DNA of 64,000 nt from Dokdonella fugitiva (GTDB lineage: Bacteria > Pseudomonadota > Gammaproteobacteria > Xanthomonadales > Rhodanobacteraceae). The notes beneath the pieces are model-generated. The model was not told the origin of the DNA. It saw only the letters and a list, made by a program, of their open reading frames with translations, and searched no databases. The stretch lies in the NCBI RefSeq assembly GCF_004342425.1, contig NZ_SLWQ01000003.1, positions 62,001 to 126,000 on the forward strand, written 5' to 3'. Positions 10,637 to 19,312 of this stretch are shown piece after piece (the first letter of the stretch is position 1; the number at the start of each line of letters is the position of its first letter). The translations under genes and the position numbers were made by a program.

Positions 10637-10975
10637 GCGCGGCGTGCCGGAATGTGCGTGGAGACCGCGCGTGGGGCGCGTTTCGCGAAGTGCCGGGTGG
10701 CCCCTGTGCCCTCCCGGTTGTCGTCCGGAACCGCCTCACGGCGGGTTCCGCCTGGAACCTCCCCAGTCGACGTGCCGTCGCGGCTGCGCGCGACACCGAT
10801 AACCGGACCTTAGCCGCAACCGCCACTGGCAGACTGTGACGATCGTCGCGAACTCCTGCCCGCCATGGCCCGCGAGGGATTTCCCTCGTCAGGTTTCGAC
10901 GCAGCGCGTCGCTGCCGTGGCCATCATGCGCGCTGGAAATGCGCTTCGCAACGCGGCGGATACGTGATGGCGCGG

Positions 10976-10992
10976 TTGGCACGCCGCTTGCT
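10976..10992 (+). promoter_or_regulatory. Sigma-54 (RpoN) promoter
   Basis: TTGGCACGCCGCTTGCT matches the RpoN consensus YTGGCACG-N4-TTGCW at every defined base, with GG at 10978-10979 and GC at 10990-10991. The predicted transcript start, near 11003, would leave a 25-base leader that contains the Shine-Dalgarno GGGAG (11015-11019) and ends at the ATG at 11028. Confidence 0.85.
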
Positions 10993-11027
10993 GAGCACCG
11001 GATACAGGGAATCCGGGAGCACGCGCC

Positions 11028-11213
11028 ATGAGCAACATCGCCACCATGAGCATCAATCCGCTCTTTCTGCGTCACGACCTCATGATCGAACTGGGTCGCC
11101 TCGAAATGGCGATCGAAGGCGCGCGCTCCGAGGCGCCGTCGAACGGTTCGCTCGACCAGCTCGAATCGCGCTTCGCCAAGATCAACGAAGCGCTGAGCAG
11201 GCTGCCGGCCTGA
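11028..11213 (+). CDS. 61-residue protein under sigma-54 control, function unknown
   Basis: Small acidic-basic helical protein beginning MSNIATMSINPLFLRHDLMIELGRLEMAIEG and ending LSRLPA. It has no signal peptide, membrane segment or cysteine. The heptad-like spacing of hydrophobic residues (LMIELGRLEMAI, then LDQLESRFAKINEALSRL) suggests two amphipathic helices able to form a coiled coil or bind a partner. The start is set by GGGAG eight bases upstream; an internal ATG at 11046 is possible. It is a monocistronic gene bracketed by a sigma-54 promoter and an intrinsic terminator, so it is very likely real. I do not recognise its family. Confidence 0.75.
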   Translation: MSNIATMSINPLFLRHDLMIELGRLEMAIEGARSEAPSNGSLDQLESRFAKINEALSRLPA

Positions 11214-11264
11214 TCGAAACAACGCGCGCGGCCTCGCGCCGCGCGCCAGCGGGTGGAACAGGGG

Positions 11265-11305
11265 AAGATCGGAGCCGTGCGGCGCGCGGCCCCGATCTTT
11301 TTTTT
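11265..11305 (+). terminator. Intrinsic terminator after the 61-residue gene
   Basis: AAGATCGG (11265-11272) pairs with CCGATCTT (11292-11299), followed by a run of T residues to 11305. The T-run abuts the stop codon of the convergent large gene. Confidence 0.88.
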
Positions 11306-14300
11306 CAGTCGAAACCGTTCCCGAAGATCGGGTCGTCGTGCAGGCAGAGCACCGGCACGCTGCCTCGCTGCCACAAGCCCGGGCCCTGGTGCACGGTATA
11401 GTCGACCGCATAGATGTCGTGGCGATAGCCGGTATTCGACAGGTCGACGAGATGGTAGGCGTATGGCCGCGGGTTGTAGCGGCAGCTGTTGACCAGTCCC
11501 GAGTACGCCGGGGCGAAGCCGCTGATCTCGCCGCCGATCTCCAGGCCGGTGCCCCAGAAGCTCGTCGTCTGCACTTCCTCGGTGATGCCCGTCGTGTACT
11601 CGTACGCGCCGCCGGCCTGCACGGTCGCGATGAAGCCGGCCTCGAGGTCGAATTCCGCACCGACGCGCGTCGAGCTCTCGAAACTCGTGTTGCTGCCGAC
11701 CAGTGTGTTCGCATCCTGGCTCAGGTCCCAGGTCAGCGTGCCGCTCGCGCCGACGACGGTGCCCGGCCAGATGTCCGCCTGCAGGAGGCCGGAGTGGTTC
11801 GTGCAGTCGTCCATTTCGCCGGTGCCGTTCCAGAGCATGTCGCCGCGCACTTCGATGGTCTTGAACGTTGCATGCGTCGAATCCCACACGTAGGCATTGA
11901 ACAGGCCGTCGTCCGCGATGGGGTCGCAGACCGCTTCCGGATAGGCAGGCGGTTCGGCATGGACGTCACCGAATACCTGGATCTCTGCCACGCGCAGGCT
12001 CGCCGTGCCCGGGTTCTGCAGGCGGATGTATCGCGCGCGCAGCATGTTCGCCGGATTGGCCGCGTCACGTGTCCAGATGTTCCAGCGATCGAAGCCGACG
12101 TCGTCGGCGGTTTCCGGCGCGAACGCGCGCACGCCGCCGCCGCCCGGCACGCCGGCCCCGTTCATCGGGTTGATCGAGGCGTAGACGCGGAAGCCCTTCA
12201 GCGACGCTTCCTCGCCGCGTGCCGGGAACACGCGGATGTCCGAGATGTCCCGCACTTCGCCGAGGTCGACCTGCAGGTACGGTTGCGTGCCCGGACCGGC
12301 TTCGGTCGCGCTCGAGAACAGGCCGTCGGTCGCCTTGTCGGCACCGTTGCCCGTGGTGAACGACGCGTTGCTCGTGACCGGGCGGAACAGCGCGAGGCTG
12401 TTCCAGTCACGGTGCAGCGGCATCCACTGCGCCGGTGGATGGCCGGGCGAGGCGGCCGGGATTTCCCTGTCCCACGACTGTGCGTCGCTCGCCGACATGT
12501 AGCGGCTGCCGTCGATGACTTCGCACATGCGCACCGCACTGTCGCCGTCGACGCCGCCGGCGGCGCTCTCGACCTGGTACGAGTAGCAGTTGAAGCTGTT
12601 CTCCTCGACCACCGCGAGCGCCTCGCCGTCGTCCTGTGCGTAGCCCTGGTTGATCGTGTAGGTGTTCTCGGTGCCATGGATCGCGCCGTGGCTCGACTGG
12701 TAGTTGTAGCCGGCGGTCGCGTGCACGGACGCCTTCACGCCGGCCACGTCGGAGCCGACGCCGATGCCGATGTAGGCCGACACGTCGTGCGAGGTGAAGC
12801 TGCCTGACTGCTTCTCGTAGCTCGAACCGCCGCTGGTCGACTTGCCGAACGTCGCGAGCTTGTCCGCGCCGTCCTGCAGGCGTTTGAAGTAGGGCGGCAG
12901 CCAGACGACCTGGCGCAGCTGCGGCTCCTCGACCTGGCGGCAATCGGTGCCGAGCGTGGCCTGCACCGAGTCGCCGTCGAAATCGCTCGCGACGAGGTCG
13001 AGTGCGGTCATCGACGGGAACGCGGGTGAACTTTCGCTGAAATGCCGTCCGGAGAAACTCGCCGGCACCGACGTGTCGGCGAGGCGCCAGACCGAGCGCA
13101 GCAGGTAATCGGTCGTGTTGCGCGCGATCGTCATGACCTCGGGTATGCCGTCCTTGTCCATGTCGCCGACCGCGACGTTGACGAACGCGAGGGACTGCAG
13201 GCTGTCGACGGGATAACCGGCCGCATAGGTCGGCGTGTCGCGCAGGTGGTACATGTAGCCCGGCGAGGTACCGCCCGAACCGCTGCCGCCCGTGCCCACC
13301 GCGATCGTCTGCGAATACGTGCGCGTGGCGCCGCCGTCGTAGATCTTCAGGACCACGTTGTAGCTGCCCGCCTGCGTGTAGATGTGCGTCGGGCTGCGGT
13401 CGTGGATGACGCCGGTGCCGTCGCCGAAGTTCCAGTCGCGTTGCGTGATCGCGCCGGTCGAGGTATCGGTGAACCTCACCGTCATGCCGCTTTCGACCCA
13501 GGTATAGCCGGCGGCGAGATCGACCGCGGCCTTGTACACGTCCACCTGCAGGCGCGAACCCGCGTCGGCGCGCGCGAGCACGATCTCGCCCGGCGACACG
13601 CGGTCGACGTCGGCGACCGTCGCCTCGAAGCTGGCGATGCCACTCTCGTTCTGGCCCTGCACGATACGGCTGGAATCGTATTCCTGGCCGGCGCCGCGAC
13701 CCGCGAAACCGATGCCGGTGATCGCGTTGCCGGCGTCGCGCGTGGTCGTGAAGTGGTGCAGGCGCGCGCCGATGTAGTTGGAGCCCGACTGCTCGAACTG
13801 CGTGAGCACGACGAGTTCGGCCGCGGCGCTGTCGACCACGTCGCCGGCGTCGGCTTCGATCTTGATCACGTTGTCGATGCCGGGCGTGCCGTTCTCCGCC
13901 TCGTAAGTCATGCCGATCGCGCTCGTGAACGTCTTGCTGCCGATCGCGGTGTCGCCGGCGCCGACCGGCAGTTGCGGGGTGCCCGGCAGGTATTCGAGCA
14001 GGTGGTAGTTCAGCGTGCGCGATGCACCGAAGCTCTTCTCGTTGACGACGACGGCCTGCGTGCGGCCATCGAGCAGCATGTCGCCCGCGGCGAGGCTGAC
14101 CTGCCCGACCGGGTCCGTGCGCACCCATTCGCCGGCGGCCTGGCCGTCCGCCTGCGCGATGCTGCCATCGGCAGCGCCGGTGAGCACGAACAGGCGCAGG
14201 CCGAACGTGCTCGTGCGCACGAGCACGGCGAGTTCCTGCTTCTGGTCGGTCGAACCGTCGAAGTCGCCGGCGGCGAGGTCGACGATGTTGAACGGCTGCG

Positions 14301-14754
14301 CCATCGTCCAGGTGTCGATGAGCGTCGCCGCGGGTCCCGTGCCACGCTCGAACACGCCGAGCACGAGGGCACCGCCGCTCGAACGGTTGGCCGTGACGAC
14401 CTCGTCGCGGCCGTCGCCGTCGAAGTCGACGCTGATCGCCTTGAGGAAGGTGCTGCCGGCCAGTGCGCCGGGAAGGAGCGCGTTGCGGAACGTGCGCGCG
14501 AGCGGATCGCCGCTCGGGCCGGCCGGCTGGTACTCGTCGATGTTGCTGAAGCCGCTGCCGGCGGCGACGAAGTCGATGTACTCGGCTTCGCCGCCGAGCG
14601 TGACGTGGCGGCCGAAAGGCGTCTGGTCGCAATCGAGCGGCGTGTACTCATGCGTCGCGAAACGCGGCAGCGGCGCGGCACCGGCGGCGAGCGCGCACAG
14701 GCCGGCGAGTGACAGGGCCAGCCGGAGCAGGCGTGGGACGGTCGGGTGATGCAT
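11305..14754 (-). CDS. Large secreted protein with FG-GAP/VCBS, PKD and discoidin domains
   Basis: A 1149-residue exported protein. Residues 1-26 are a Sec signal (LRLALSLAGLCALAAGAA). FG-GAP/VCBS-type calcium-binding repeats appear around 105-400 and 520-630 (DFDGDGRDEVV, DMDKDGIPEV). A PKD domain lies around 420-490 (WNFGDG, then THIYTQAGSYNVVLKIYD), and a discoidin (F5/8C-like) domain around 795-890 (ATDGLFSS, YLQVDLGEVRDISDIRVFP). The middle and C-terminal regions are glycine- and tyrosine-rich beta sequence of unknown class. The chain ends DDPIFGNGFD, a short motif shared with the island protein at 56936-57490. The ATG at 14754 follows GGGGAG. It probably binds glycans or cell surfaces; no catalytic residues are recognised. 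Confidence 0.82.
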   Translation of the reverse strand: MHHPTVPRLLRLALSLAGLCALAAGAAPLPRFATHEYTPLDCDQTPFGRHVTLGGEAEYIDFVAAGSGFSNIDEYQPAGPSGDPLARTFRNALLPGALAGSTFLKAISVDFDGDGRDEVVTANRSSGGALVLGVFERGTGPAATLIDTWTMAQPFNIVDLAAGDFDGSTDQKQELAVLVRTSTFGLRLFVLTGAADGSIAQADGQAAGEWVRTDPVGQVSLAAGDMLLDGRTQAVVVNEKSFGASRTLNYHLLEYLPGTPQLPVGAGDTAIGSKTFTSAIGMTYEAENGTPGIDNVIKIEADAGDVVDSAAAELVVLTQFEQSGSNYIGARLHHFTTTRDAGNAITGIGFAGRGAGQEYDSSRIVQGQNESGIASFEATVADVDRVSPGEIVLARADAGSRLQVDVYKAAVDLAAGYTWVESGMTVRFTDTSTGAITQRDWNFGDGTGVIHDRSPTHIYTQAGSYNVVLKIYDGGATRTYSQTIAVGTGGSGSGGTSPGYMYHLRDTPTYAAGYPVDSLQSLAFVNVAVGDMDKDGIPEVMTIARNTTDYLLRSVWRLADTSVPASFSGRHFSESSPAFPSMTALDLVASDFDGDSVQATLGTDCRQVEEPQLRQVVWLPPYFKRLQDGADKLATFGKSTSGGSSYEKQSGSFTSHDVSAYIGIGVGSDVAGVKASVHATAGYNYQSSHGAIHGTENTYTINQGYAQDDGEALAVVEENSFNCYSYQVESAAGGVDGDSAVRMCEVIDGSRYMSASDAQSWDREIPAASPGHPPAQWMPLHRDWNSLALFRPVTSNASFTTGNGADKATDGLFSSATEAGPGTQPYLQVDLGEVRDISDIRVFPARGEEASLKGFRVYASINPMNGAGVPGGGGVRAFAPETADDVGFDRWNIWTRDAANPANMLRARYIRLQNPGTASLRVAEIQVFGDVHAEPPAYPEAVCDPIADDGLFNAYVWDSTHATFKTIEVRGDMLWNGTGEMDDCTNHSGLLQADIWPGTVVGASGTLTWDLSQDANTLVGSNTSFESSTRVGAEFDLEAGFIATVQAGGAYEYTTGITEEVQTTSFWGTGLEIGGEISGFAPAYSGLVNSCRYNPRPYAYHLVDLSNTGYRHDIYAVDYTVHQGPGLWQRGSVPVLCLHDDPIFGNGFD

Positions 14755-14873
14755 GGCGGTACTCCCCAAGTGCGATGCGAGGCGATCGCTGACGGTGCGC
14801 CGGATGGCGGCCGTGCATGGGGGTAAGCGGATTGCGGCGCGCGCGGCTATCAGGCGCGCGACGGCGGCGGCGC

Positions 14874-17525
14874 TCAGGCGCCGGCGAGGCTGCGCCCGAG
14901 GATGTCGGCGAGGTCGGGAGACAGGCGTTCGCGGCCGAGCATCCGCTCGAGTTCGCGGCGCATCAGCGCGCGGCGCAGGGGTTCGTAGCGCCGCCAGGCA
15001 CCGAAGGCCGTCGCGAGCCGCGCGGCGACCTGCGGCGTGAGCGCATCGAGGCGCAGGATCGCGTCCGCGACGAGCCGGTAGCCGTCGCCATCGACGCGGT
15101 GGAACGCGCGCGGATTGCGCAGGGCGAACGCGCCGGGCAAGGCATAGACGTTGTTCGGGTTGCTCCAGCGGAACGCCGGATGCACGAGCAGTGCCGCCAC
15201 GCGCTCGCAGGCACGCGGGTCGGCCTCGGTCGCCTGCAGCGAGAACCACTTGTCCAGCACGAGCGCGTCGCCGGCGTGGCGCTCGGCGAAATCGGCGAGC
15301 GCCGCGTCCGCTTCCGTGTCGCGCATGCCGAGCAGCGCGCCGAGCGCGGCGAGGCGATCGGTGAGGTTGCGCGCGCGTGCGTATTGCGCGCGCGCGAGCG
15401 GCGCGTGCGCGGCGTCGGCACGGCACAGCGCGGCGAGGCAGGCATTGCGCAGGCGTCGGCGCGCCTGCGTCGCCGGATCGACCGCGAGGTCGTCGAGGTC
15501 GCCGAGCGCGGCATGTCGTCGCACGAGCTTCGAAGCGAGGGCGACCGCGAGCCCGGTCTCGATGCGCGCGCGCGCCTGGTGCACGGCTTCCGGGTCGATG
15601 TCCGCGAGTCCGTCGGCGAGCGACGTCGCATCGGCGATCGTGAGCATCTCCGCCGCGAGCGCAGGGTCGACGCCGGGATCATCGAGCGCGCTGCCGACGC
15701 AGGCCGTCCACGCGGCGAACAGCGCCGCGTCGGGTTCGCTGCCTGCGAGCGCCTGGGCGAACAGGCGCCGCACGAGCGCGTCGCCCGCGAACCAGCGGTT
15801 GAAGCCGTCGCTGTCATGGCGCGCGAGTGCAGCCAGCGCCGGCGGCGGCGTATCCTGGACGAGGCGCACGGGAGCGGAGAAGCCGCGCAGCAGCGAGGGC
15901 GTCGGTTCCTCGTCGATGTCGGCGAAGCGGAACGTGGCGGCGTCCCGGTCGAGCAGCAGCACGCGTTCGTGCGCGGCCGTGTCCGCGTCCTCGCCGTCGA
16001 GGCGCAGCGGCAGCGCGCGCCCGGCGGCGTCGAACAGGGCGATCGCGACCGGTATCGGCAGCGCGCGCTTGTGCGGCTGGCCGGGCGTAGGAGCCGTGTG
16101 CTGCTCGAGCGTGAGCTCGTAGCAGCGGCGGCGCGCGTCGTGGCGACCGCTCGCGCGCAGTTCCGGCGTGCCGGCCTGCTCGTACCAGGCGAGCCACGGC
16201 GAGAGATCCACGCCGTTCGCGTCGCCGAGCGCGGCGAGGAAATCCTCGATCGTCGCCGCGTGGCCGTCATGGCGCGCGAAGTACAGGTCCAGTCCGCGGC
16301 GGAAGCCGTCGCGACCGAGCACGACGCCGAGCATGCGCACGATCTCCGCGCCCTTCTCGTAGACGGTCGCGGTGTAGAAATTGTTGATCTCGCTGTAACG
16401 GTCCGGCCGCACCGGATGCGCGAGCGGGCCGGCGTCCTCGCTGAACTGCGCGCGCCAGAGCAGGCGCACGTCCTCGATCCGGCGCAAGGTGCGCGAGGCG
16501 AGGTCGGATTCGAACTCCTGTTCGCGGTAGACGGTGAGGCCTTCCTTGAGGCACAGCTGGAACCAGTCGCGGCAGGTGACGCGGTTGCCGCTCCAGTTGT
16601 GGAAGTATTCGTGGCCGACCACCGCGAGCACGTGGCGATGGTCGTCGTCGGTCGCGCTCGCCGGATCGGCGAGCAGGTACTTCGCGTTGAAGATGTTGAG
16701 GCCCTTGTTCTCCATTGCGCCCATCGTGAAGTCGTGCGTGGCGACGACGTGGAACGCATCGAGGTCGTAGCAGCGGCCGAAGCGCTCCTCGTCCCAGCGC
16801 ATCGCCTGTTCGAGGCACTGCATCGCCCAGCCGCAGCGGCCGATCGCATCGGCCTCGGCATGGATCACGAGCCGCACGCGCCGTCCTTCCGCGGTGACGA
16901 AGGTGCGCTCGATCGATTCGAGCCTGCCGGCGACGAGCGCGAACAGGTAGCTCGGTTTCGGGTGCGGATCGACGAAGCGTGCCCAGTGGCGACCGTCGCC
17001 GAGTTCGCCGGCGCCGTCGGCGTTGCCGTTGGCGAGCAGCACCGGATAGCGCGCGCGGTCGGCGCGCAAGGTCACCCTGTAGCGCGCGAGCACGTCGCTG
17101 CGATCGAGGAACGGCGTGATGCGGCGGAAACCCTCGGCCTCGCACTGGGTCAGCAGGAAACCCTGTTCGCGCGTGCCGCTGAGGTAGAGGCCCTGCAAGG
17201 CCGTGTTGCGCTCCGGCGCGATGCGCACGCGTGACTCGAGCACGAGCGGCCCGCGCGCGCCGGGCACGACGAGCCGGTCGGCCGCGAGCGAGAACTCGTC
17301 CGCGCCGAGCACGCGGCCGTCGATGCGCAGTTCGAGCAGTTCGAGCGCTTCGGCATCGAGTTCGAGCGGCGCCGCCGCGTCGTCCTGGCGCAACGACAGC
17401 CGTGCCTGCACGATCGTCGCGGCGGCATCGAGGTCGAACACGAGTTCGACGTCGTCGATGCGCCAGGCCGGCGCGCGGTAGTCGCGCAGGAAACGGGTCG
17501 GCTTGGCGCCGGCGGGCTCGCTCAT
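14874..17525 (-). CDS. pepN: Aminopeptidase N (M1 family)
   Basis: Zinc metallopeptidase that removes N-terminal residues from peptides in the cytoplasm. The 883-residue chain has the exopeptidase motif GAMEN (about residue 267, TMGAMENKGLNIFN) and the zinc site HEYFH with the third ligand in KEGLTVYRE (about 303-326). The DUF3458 domains follow, and the C-terminal helical domain ends RLSPDLADILGRSLAGA. Length agrees with the proteobacterial PepN group (about 870-890). The start at 17525 gives MSEPAGAKPTRFLRDYRAP, a typical PepN opening. It is divergent from the dehydratase gene, with a 98-bp shared promoter region. Confidence 0.97.
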   Translation of the reverse strand: MSEPAGAKPTRFLRDYRAPAWRIDDVELVFDLDAAATIVQARLSLRQDDAAAPLELDAEALELLELRIDGRVLGADEFSLAADRLVVPGARGPLVLESRVRIAPERNTALQGLYLSGTREQGFLLTQCEAEGFRRITPFLDRSDVLARYRVTLRADRARYPVLLANGNADGAGELGDGRHWARFVDPHPKPSYLFALVAGRLESIERTFVTAEGRRVRLVIHAEADAIGRCGWAMQCLEQAMRWDEERFGRCYDLDAFHVVATHDFTMGAMENKGLNIFNAKYLLADPASATDDDHRHVLAVVGHEYFHNWSGNRVTCRDWFQLCLKEGLTVYREQEFESDLASRTLRRIEDVRLLWRAQFSEDAGPLAHPVRPDRYSEINNFYTATVYEKGAEIVRMLGVVLGRDGFRRGLDLYFARHDGHAATIEDFLAALGDANGVDLSPWLAWYEQAGTPELRASGRHDARRRCYELTLEQHTAPTPGQPHKRALPIPVAIALFDAAGRALPLRLDGEDADTAAHERVLLLDRDAATFRFADIDEEPTPSLLRGFSAPVRLVQDTPPPALAALARHDSDGFNRWFAGDALVRRLFAQALAGSEPDAALFAAWTACVGSALDDPGVDPALAAEMLTIADATSLADGLADIDPEAVHQARARIETGLAVALASKLVRRHAALGDLDDLAVDPATQARRRLRNACLAALCRADAAHAPLARAQYARARNLTDRLAALGALLGMRDTEADAALADFAERHAGDALVLDKWFSLQATEADPRACERVAALLVHPAFRWSNPNNVYALPGAFALRNPRAFHRVDGDGYRLVADAILRLDALTPQVAARLATAFGAWRRYEPLRRALMRRELERMLGRERLSPDLADILGRSLAGA

Positions 17526-17623
17526 CGACGGAGAAAACACGAGAATGGAACGGAAGCGCAGGCTAGCACGCACGCCCGGCGCGCGTGTATCGTGGCGCGC
17601 TCCGACCGCCTGATGCCGCGAAC

Positions 17624-18559
17624 ATGCCAGCGCACACCCTGCCGGATTTCCGCGCGATCGAAGCCGCGGCCGCGCGCATCGCGCCGCACGCGCAGCGCAC
17701 GCCGGTGATGCGCTCACGCTCGCTCGACGCGCTCGCCGGCGCCGAGCTCCACTTCAAGTGCGAGCACCTGCAACGCGGCGGTGCGTTCAAGTTCCGCGGT
17801 GCGTGCAATGCGGTCTGGTCGCTCGACGGGGCCGATGCCGCGCGCGGCGTCGTCACGCATTCCTCCGGCAACCACGGTGCGGCGCTTGCGCTCGCCGCAC
17901 GCACGCGCGGCATTCCCGCGCACGTCGTCGTGCCCGAAGGCGCGGTGCGCTCCAAGCTCGCCGCGATCGAAGCCTGGGGCGCGACGCTGCATCGCTGCGC
18001 GCCTACGATCGCCGCGCGCGAGGAGGCCGCCGAAGCGGTGCGCCAGGCGACCGGCGCGACGCTCGTGCATCCGTACACCGATCCGCGCGTGATCGCCGGG
18101 CAAGGCACCGCGGCGATGGAACTGCTGCGCGAAGTCGACGGCCTCGAGGTGCTGGTCACGCCGATCGGCGGCGGCGGACTCATCGGCGGCAGTGCGCTCG
18201 CCGCGCGCGCGCTCGCACCCGGCATCGCCGTGTTCGCCGCCGAGCCGAGCGGCGCCGCCGACGCGTACGAGTCACTCCGCCGCGGCGTGCGCGTGACCGA
18301 CATCGTGCCGGACACCGTCTGCGACGGCCTGCGCGGAACGATCGGCGCGATCAATCTCGCCCTGCTCCAGGCCTGCTCGGTGCGCGTGCTCACCATCGAC
18401 GATGCCGACACGCTCGCCGCGCAGCGGTTGATCGCGGCGCGCCTCAAGCAGGTCGTCGAACCGTCGTCGGCGATCGCGCTCGCCGCGGTCTTCGCCCAGC
18501 GCGACGCCTTCGCCGGACGTCGCGTCGGCATCATCCTCTCCGGCGGCAACGTGGACTGA
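17624..18559 (+). CDS. PLP-dependent threonine/serine dehydratase or racemase-like enzyme
   Basis: Fold-type II PLP enzyme, 311 residues, cytoplasmic. The Schiff-base lysine is in GGAFKFRGA, the substrate loop is SSGNHGAALA, and the phosphate-binding glycine loop is GGGGLIGG. The C-terminal ACT regulatory domain of biosynthetic IlvA is absent, so it resembles the short catabolic threonine dehydratase / serine racemase group. The ATG at 17624 begins at the expected family N-terminus. The DUF2214 gene follows after 16 bp and is probably cotranscribed. Exact substrate not determined. Confidence 0.88.
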   Translation: MPAHTLPDFRAIEAAAARIAPHAQRTPVMRSRSLDALAGAELHFKCEHLQRGGAFKFRGACNAVWSLDGADAARGVVTHSSGNHGAALALAARTRGIPAHVVVPEGAVRSKLAAIEAWGATLHRCAPTIAAREEAAEAVRQATGATLVHPYTDPRVIAGQGTAAMELLREVDGLEVLVTPIGGGGLIGGSALAARALAPGIAVFAAEPSGAADAYESLRRGVRVTDIVPDTVCDGLRGTIGAINLALLQACSVRVLTIDDADTLAAQRLIAARLKQVVEPSSAIALAAVFAQRDAFAGRRVGIILSGGNVD

Positions 18560-18575
18560 CGAGGAGTCGAAAACC

Positions 18576-19031
18576 ATGTGGACCGATGCCCTGCTCGCGT
18601 ATATCCATTTCGCGGCGATCTTCGCGATGATCTGGTTCCTGTCGCGCGAATGGACGTTGCTGCGCACAGGTGCGGGCGCCGTCGACGTCGAGCGCATCGC
18701 GCGCGCCGACGCCGGCTACGGCGCGCTTGCCGTCGTCGTCGTGCTGAGCGGCGCGCTGCGCGCCGCATACGGCCTCAAGGGCTGGGCGTTCTATGTGCAC
18801 AACCCCGCGTTCCATCTCAAGATAACCCTGTTCGTGCTGGTCGGCCTGCTCTCGATCCTGCCCACCCTCGCCTTCCTGCGCTGGCGTCGCGCGCGCCGCG
18901 CCGACCCGGCGTGGCGCGTGCCCGAAACGGAATGGCGCGCGGCGCGGCGCTGGATCCTCGTCGAGTTGCATCTGCTCGCGCTGATTCCGCTTGCGGCGGT
19001 GGTGATGGCGCGGGGCATGATCCACGGGTAG
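18576..19031 (+). CDS. DUF2214-family membrane protein
   Basis: Small integral membrane protein of 151 residues with four predicted helices (about residues 5-22, 48-66, 78-100 and 126-147). It begins MWTDALLAYIHFAAIFAM and includes the conserved GWAFYVHNPAFHLKITLF region typical of DUF2214. Function is unknown for the family. It starts 16 bases after the dehydratase stop, preceded by GAGGAG, so the two genes probably share a transcript. Confidence 0.85.
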   Translation: MWTDALLAYIHFAAIFAMIWFLSREWTLLRTGAGAVDVERIARADAGYGALAVVVVLSGALRAAYGLKGWAFYVHNPAFHLKITLFVLVGLLSILPTLAFLRWRRARRADPAWRVPETEWRAARRWILVELHLLALIPLAAVVMARGMIHG

Positions 19032-19035
19032 GCAC

Positions 19036-19070
19036 TCCGTCGTTCCGTCGAAAGCCGGAATCCAGTTCGT
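19036..19070. repeat. Dispersed REP-like repeat (copy 3)
   Basis: CGTCGTTCCGTCGAAAGCCGG followed by AATCCAG just after the DUF2214 gene; same family as the copy near 10.42 kb. Confidence 0.6.
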
Positions 19071-19235
19071 CGTGTCGTCGTGCATGAAGGCGTCCGGTTC
19101 CGCTGCGCAAGGCCTGCGCCGCCGCTGCGGGCTGATCCTCCGCCCGGTCGCCGGGACGCAGGAGCCCCCTGGAGGAGCAAAGGCGACAGGCAACAGCAAC
19201 GGCGACCATGCACGCGCGATGCAGCCTCGGCTGCG

Positions 19236-19275
19236 CGATCACTTCATTCCCGCGGAAGCGGGAATCCATCCTGAT
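19236..19275. repeat. Dispersed REP-like repeat (copy 4)
   Basis: Contains TTCCCGCGGAAGCGGGAA followed by TCCATCCTGATCC, the best-preserved copy in the window with an 8-bp internal palindrome. It lies 38 bp past the stop of the EamA gene. The 19071-19235 segment between copies 3 and 4 shows nothing I can name. Confidence 0.7.
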
Positions 19276-19312
19276 CCTGCTCCCGCTCCCACGGAGCAAG
19301 CCGCCACGCCGC

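Larger units (their letters stand above)
10246..10975. other. Gene-poor interval between mnmG and the sigma-54 gene
   Basis: I find no convincing protein-coding gene in this 0.7-kb stretch; the short frames present lack family resemblance and read through the repeat. It holds the REP-like copy at 10408-10452, the three-stem structure at 10551-10636, a hairpin near 10730-10755 (GGAACCGCC and GGCGGGTTCC) and two short palindromes upstream of the sigma-54 promoter (CGAGGGA/TCCCTCG at 10873-10888, and GCAGCG/CGCTGC just after). The palindromes are in the position expected of an enhancer-binding-protein site. Confidence 0.6.

Noticed and set aside
10540..10830. Cobalamin riboswitch, RNase P or 6S RNA
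   Set aside because: Some GGGGAATCC-like text recalls the cobalamin core, but the conserved order of boxes is absent; RNase P and 6S hallmarks are also missing. Kept only as an unclassified structure.
14817..17234. 805-codon frame antisense to pepN
   Set aside because: pepN carries GAMEN and HEYFH motifs; the antisense product is compositional noise.
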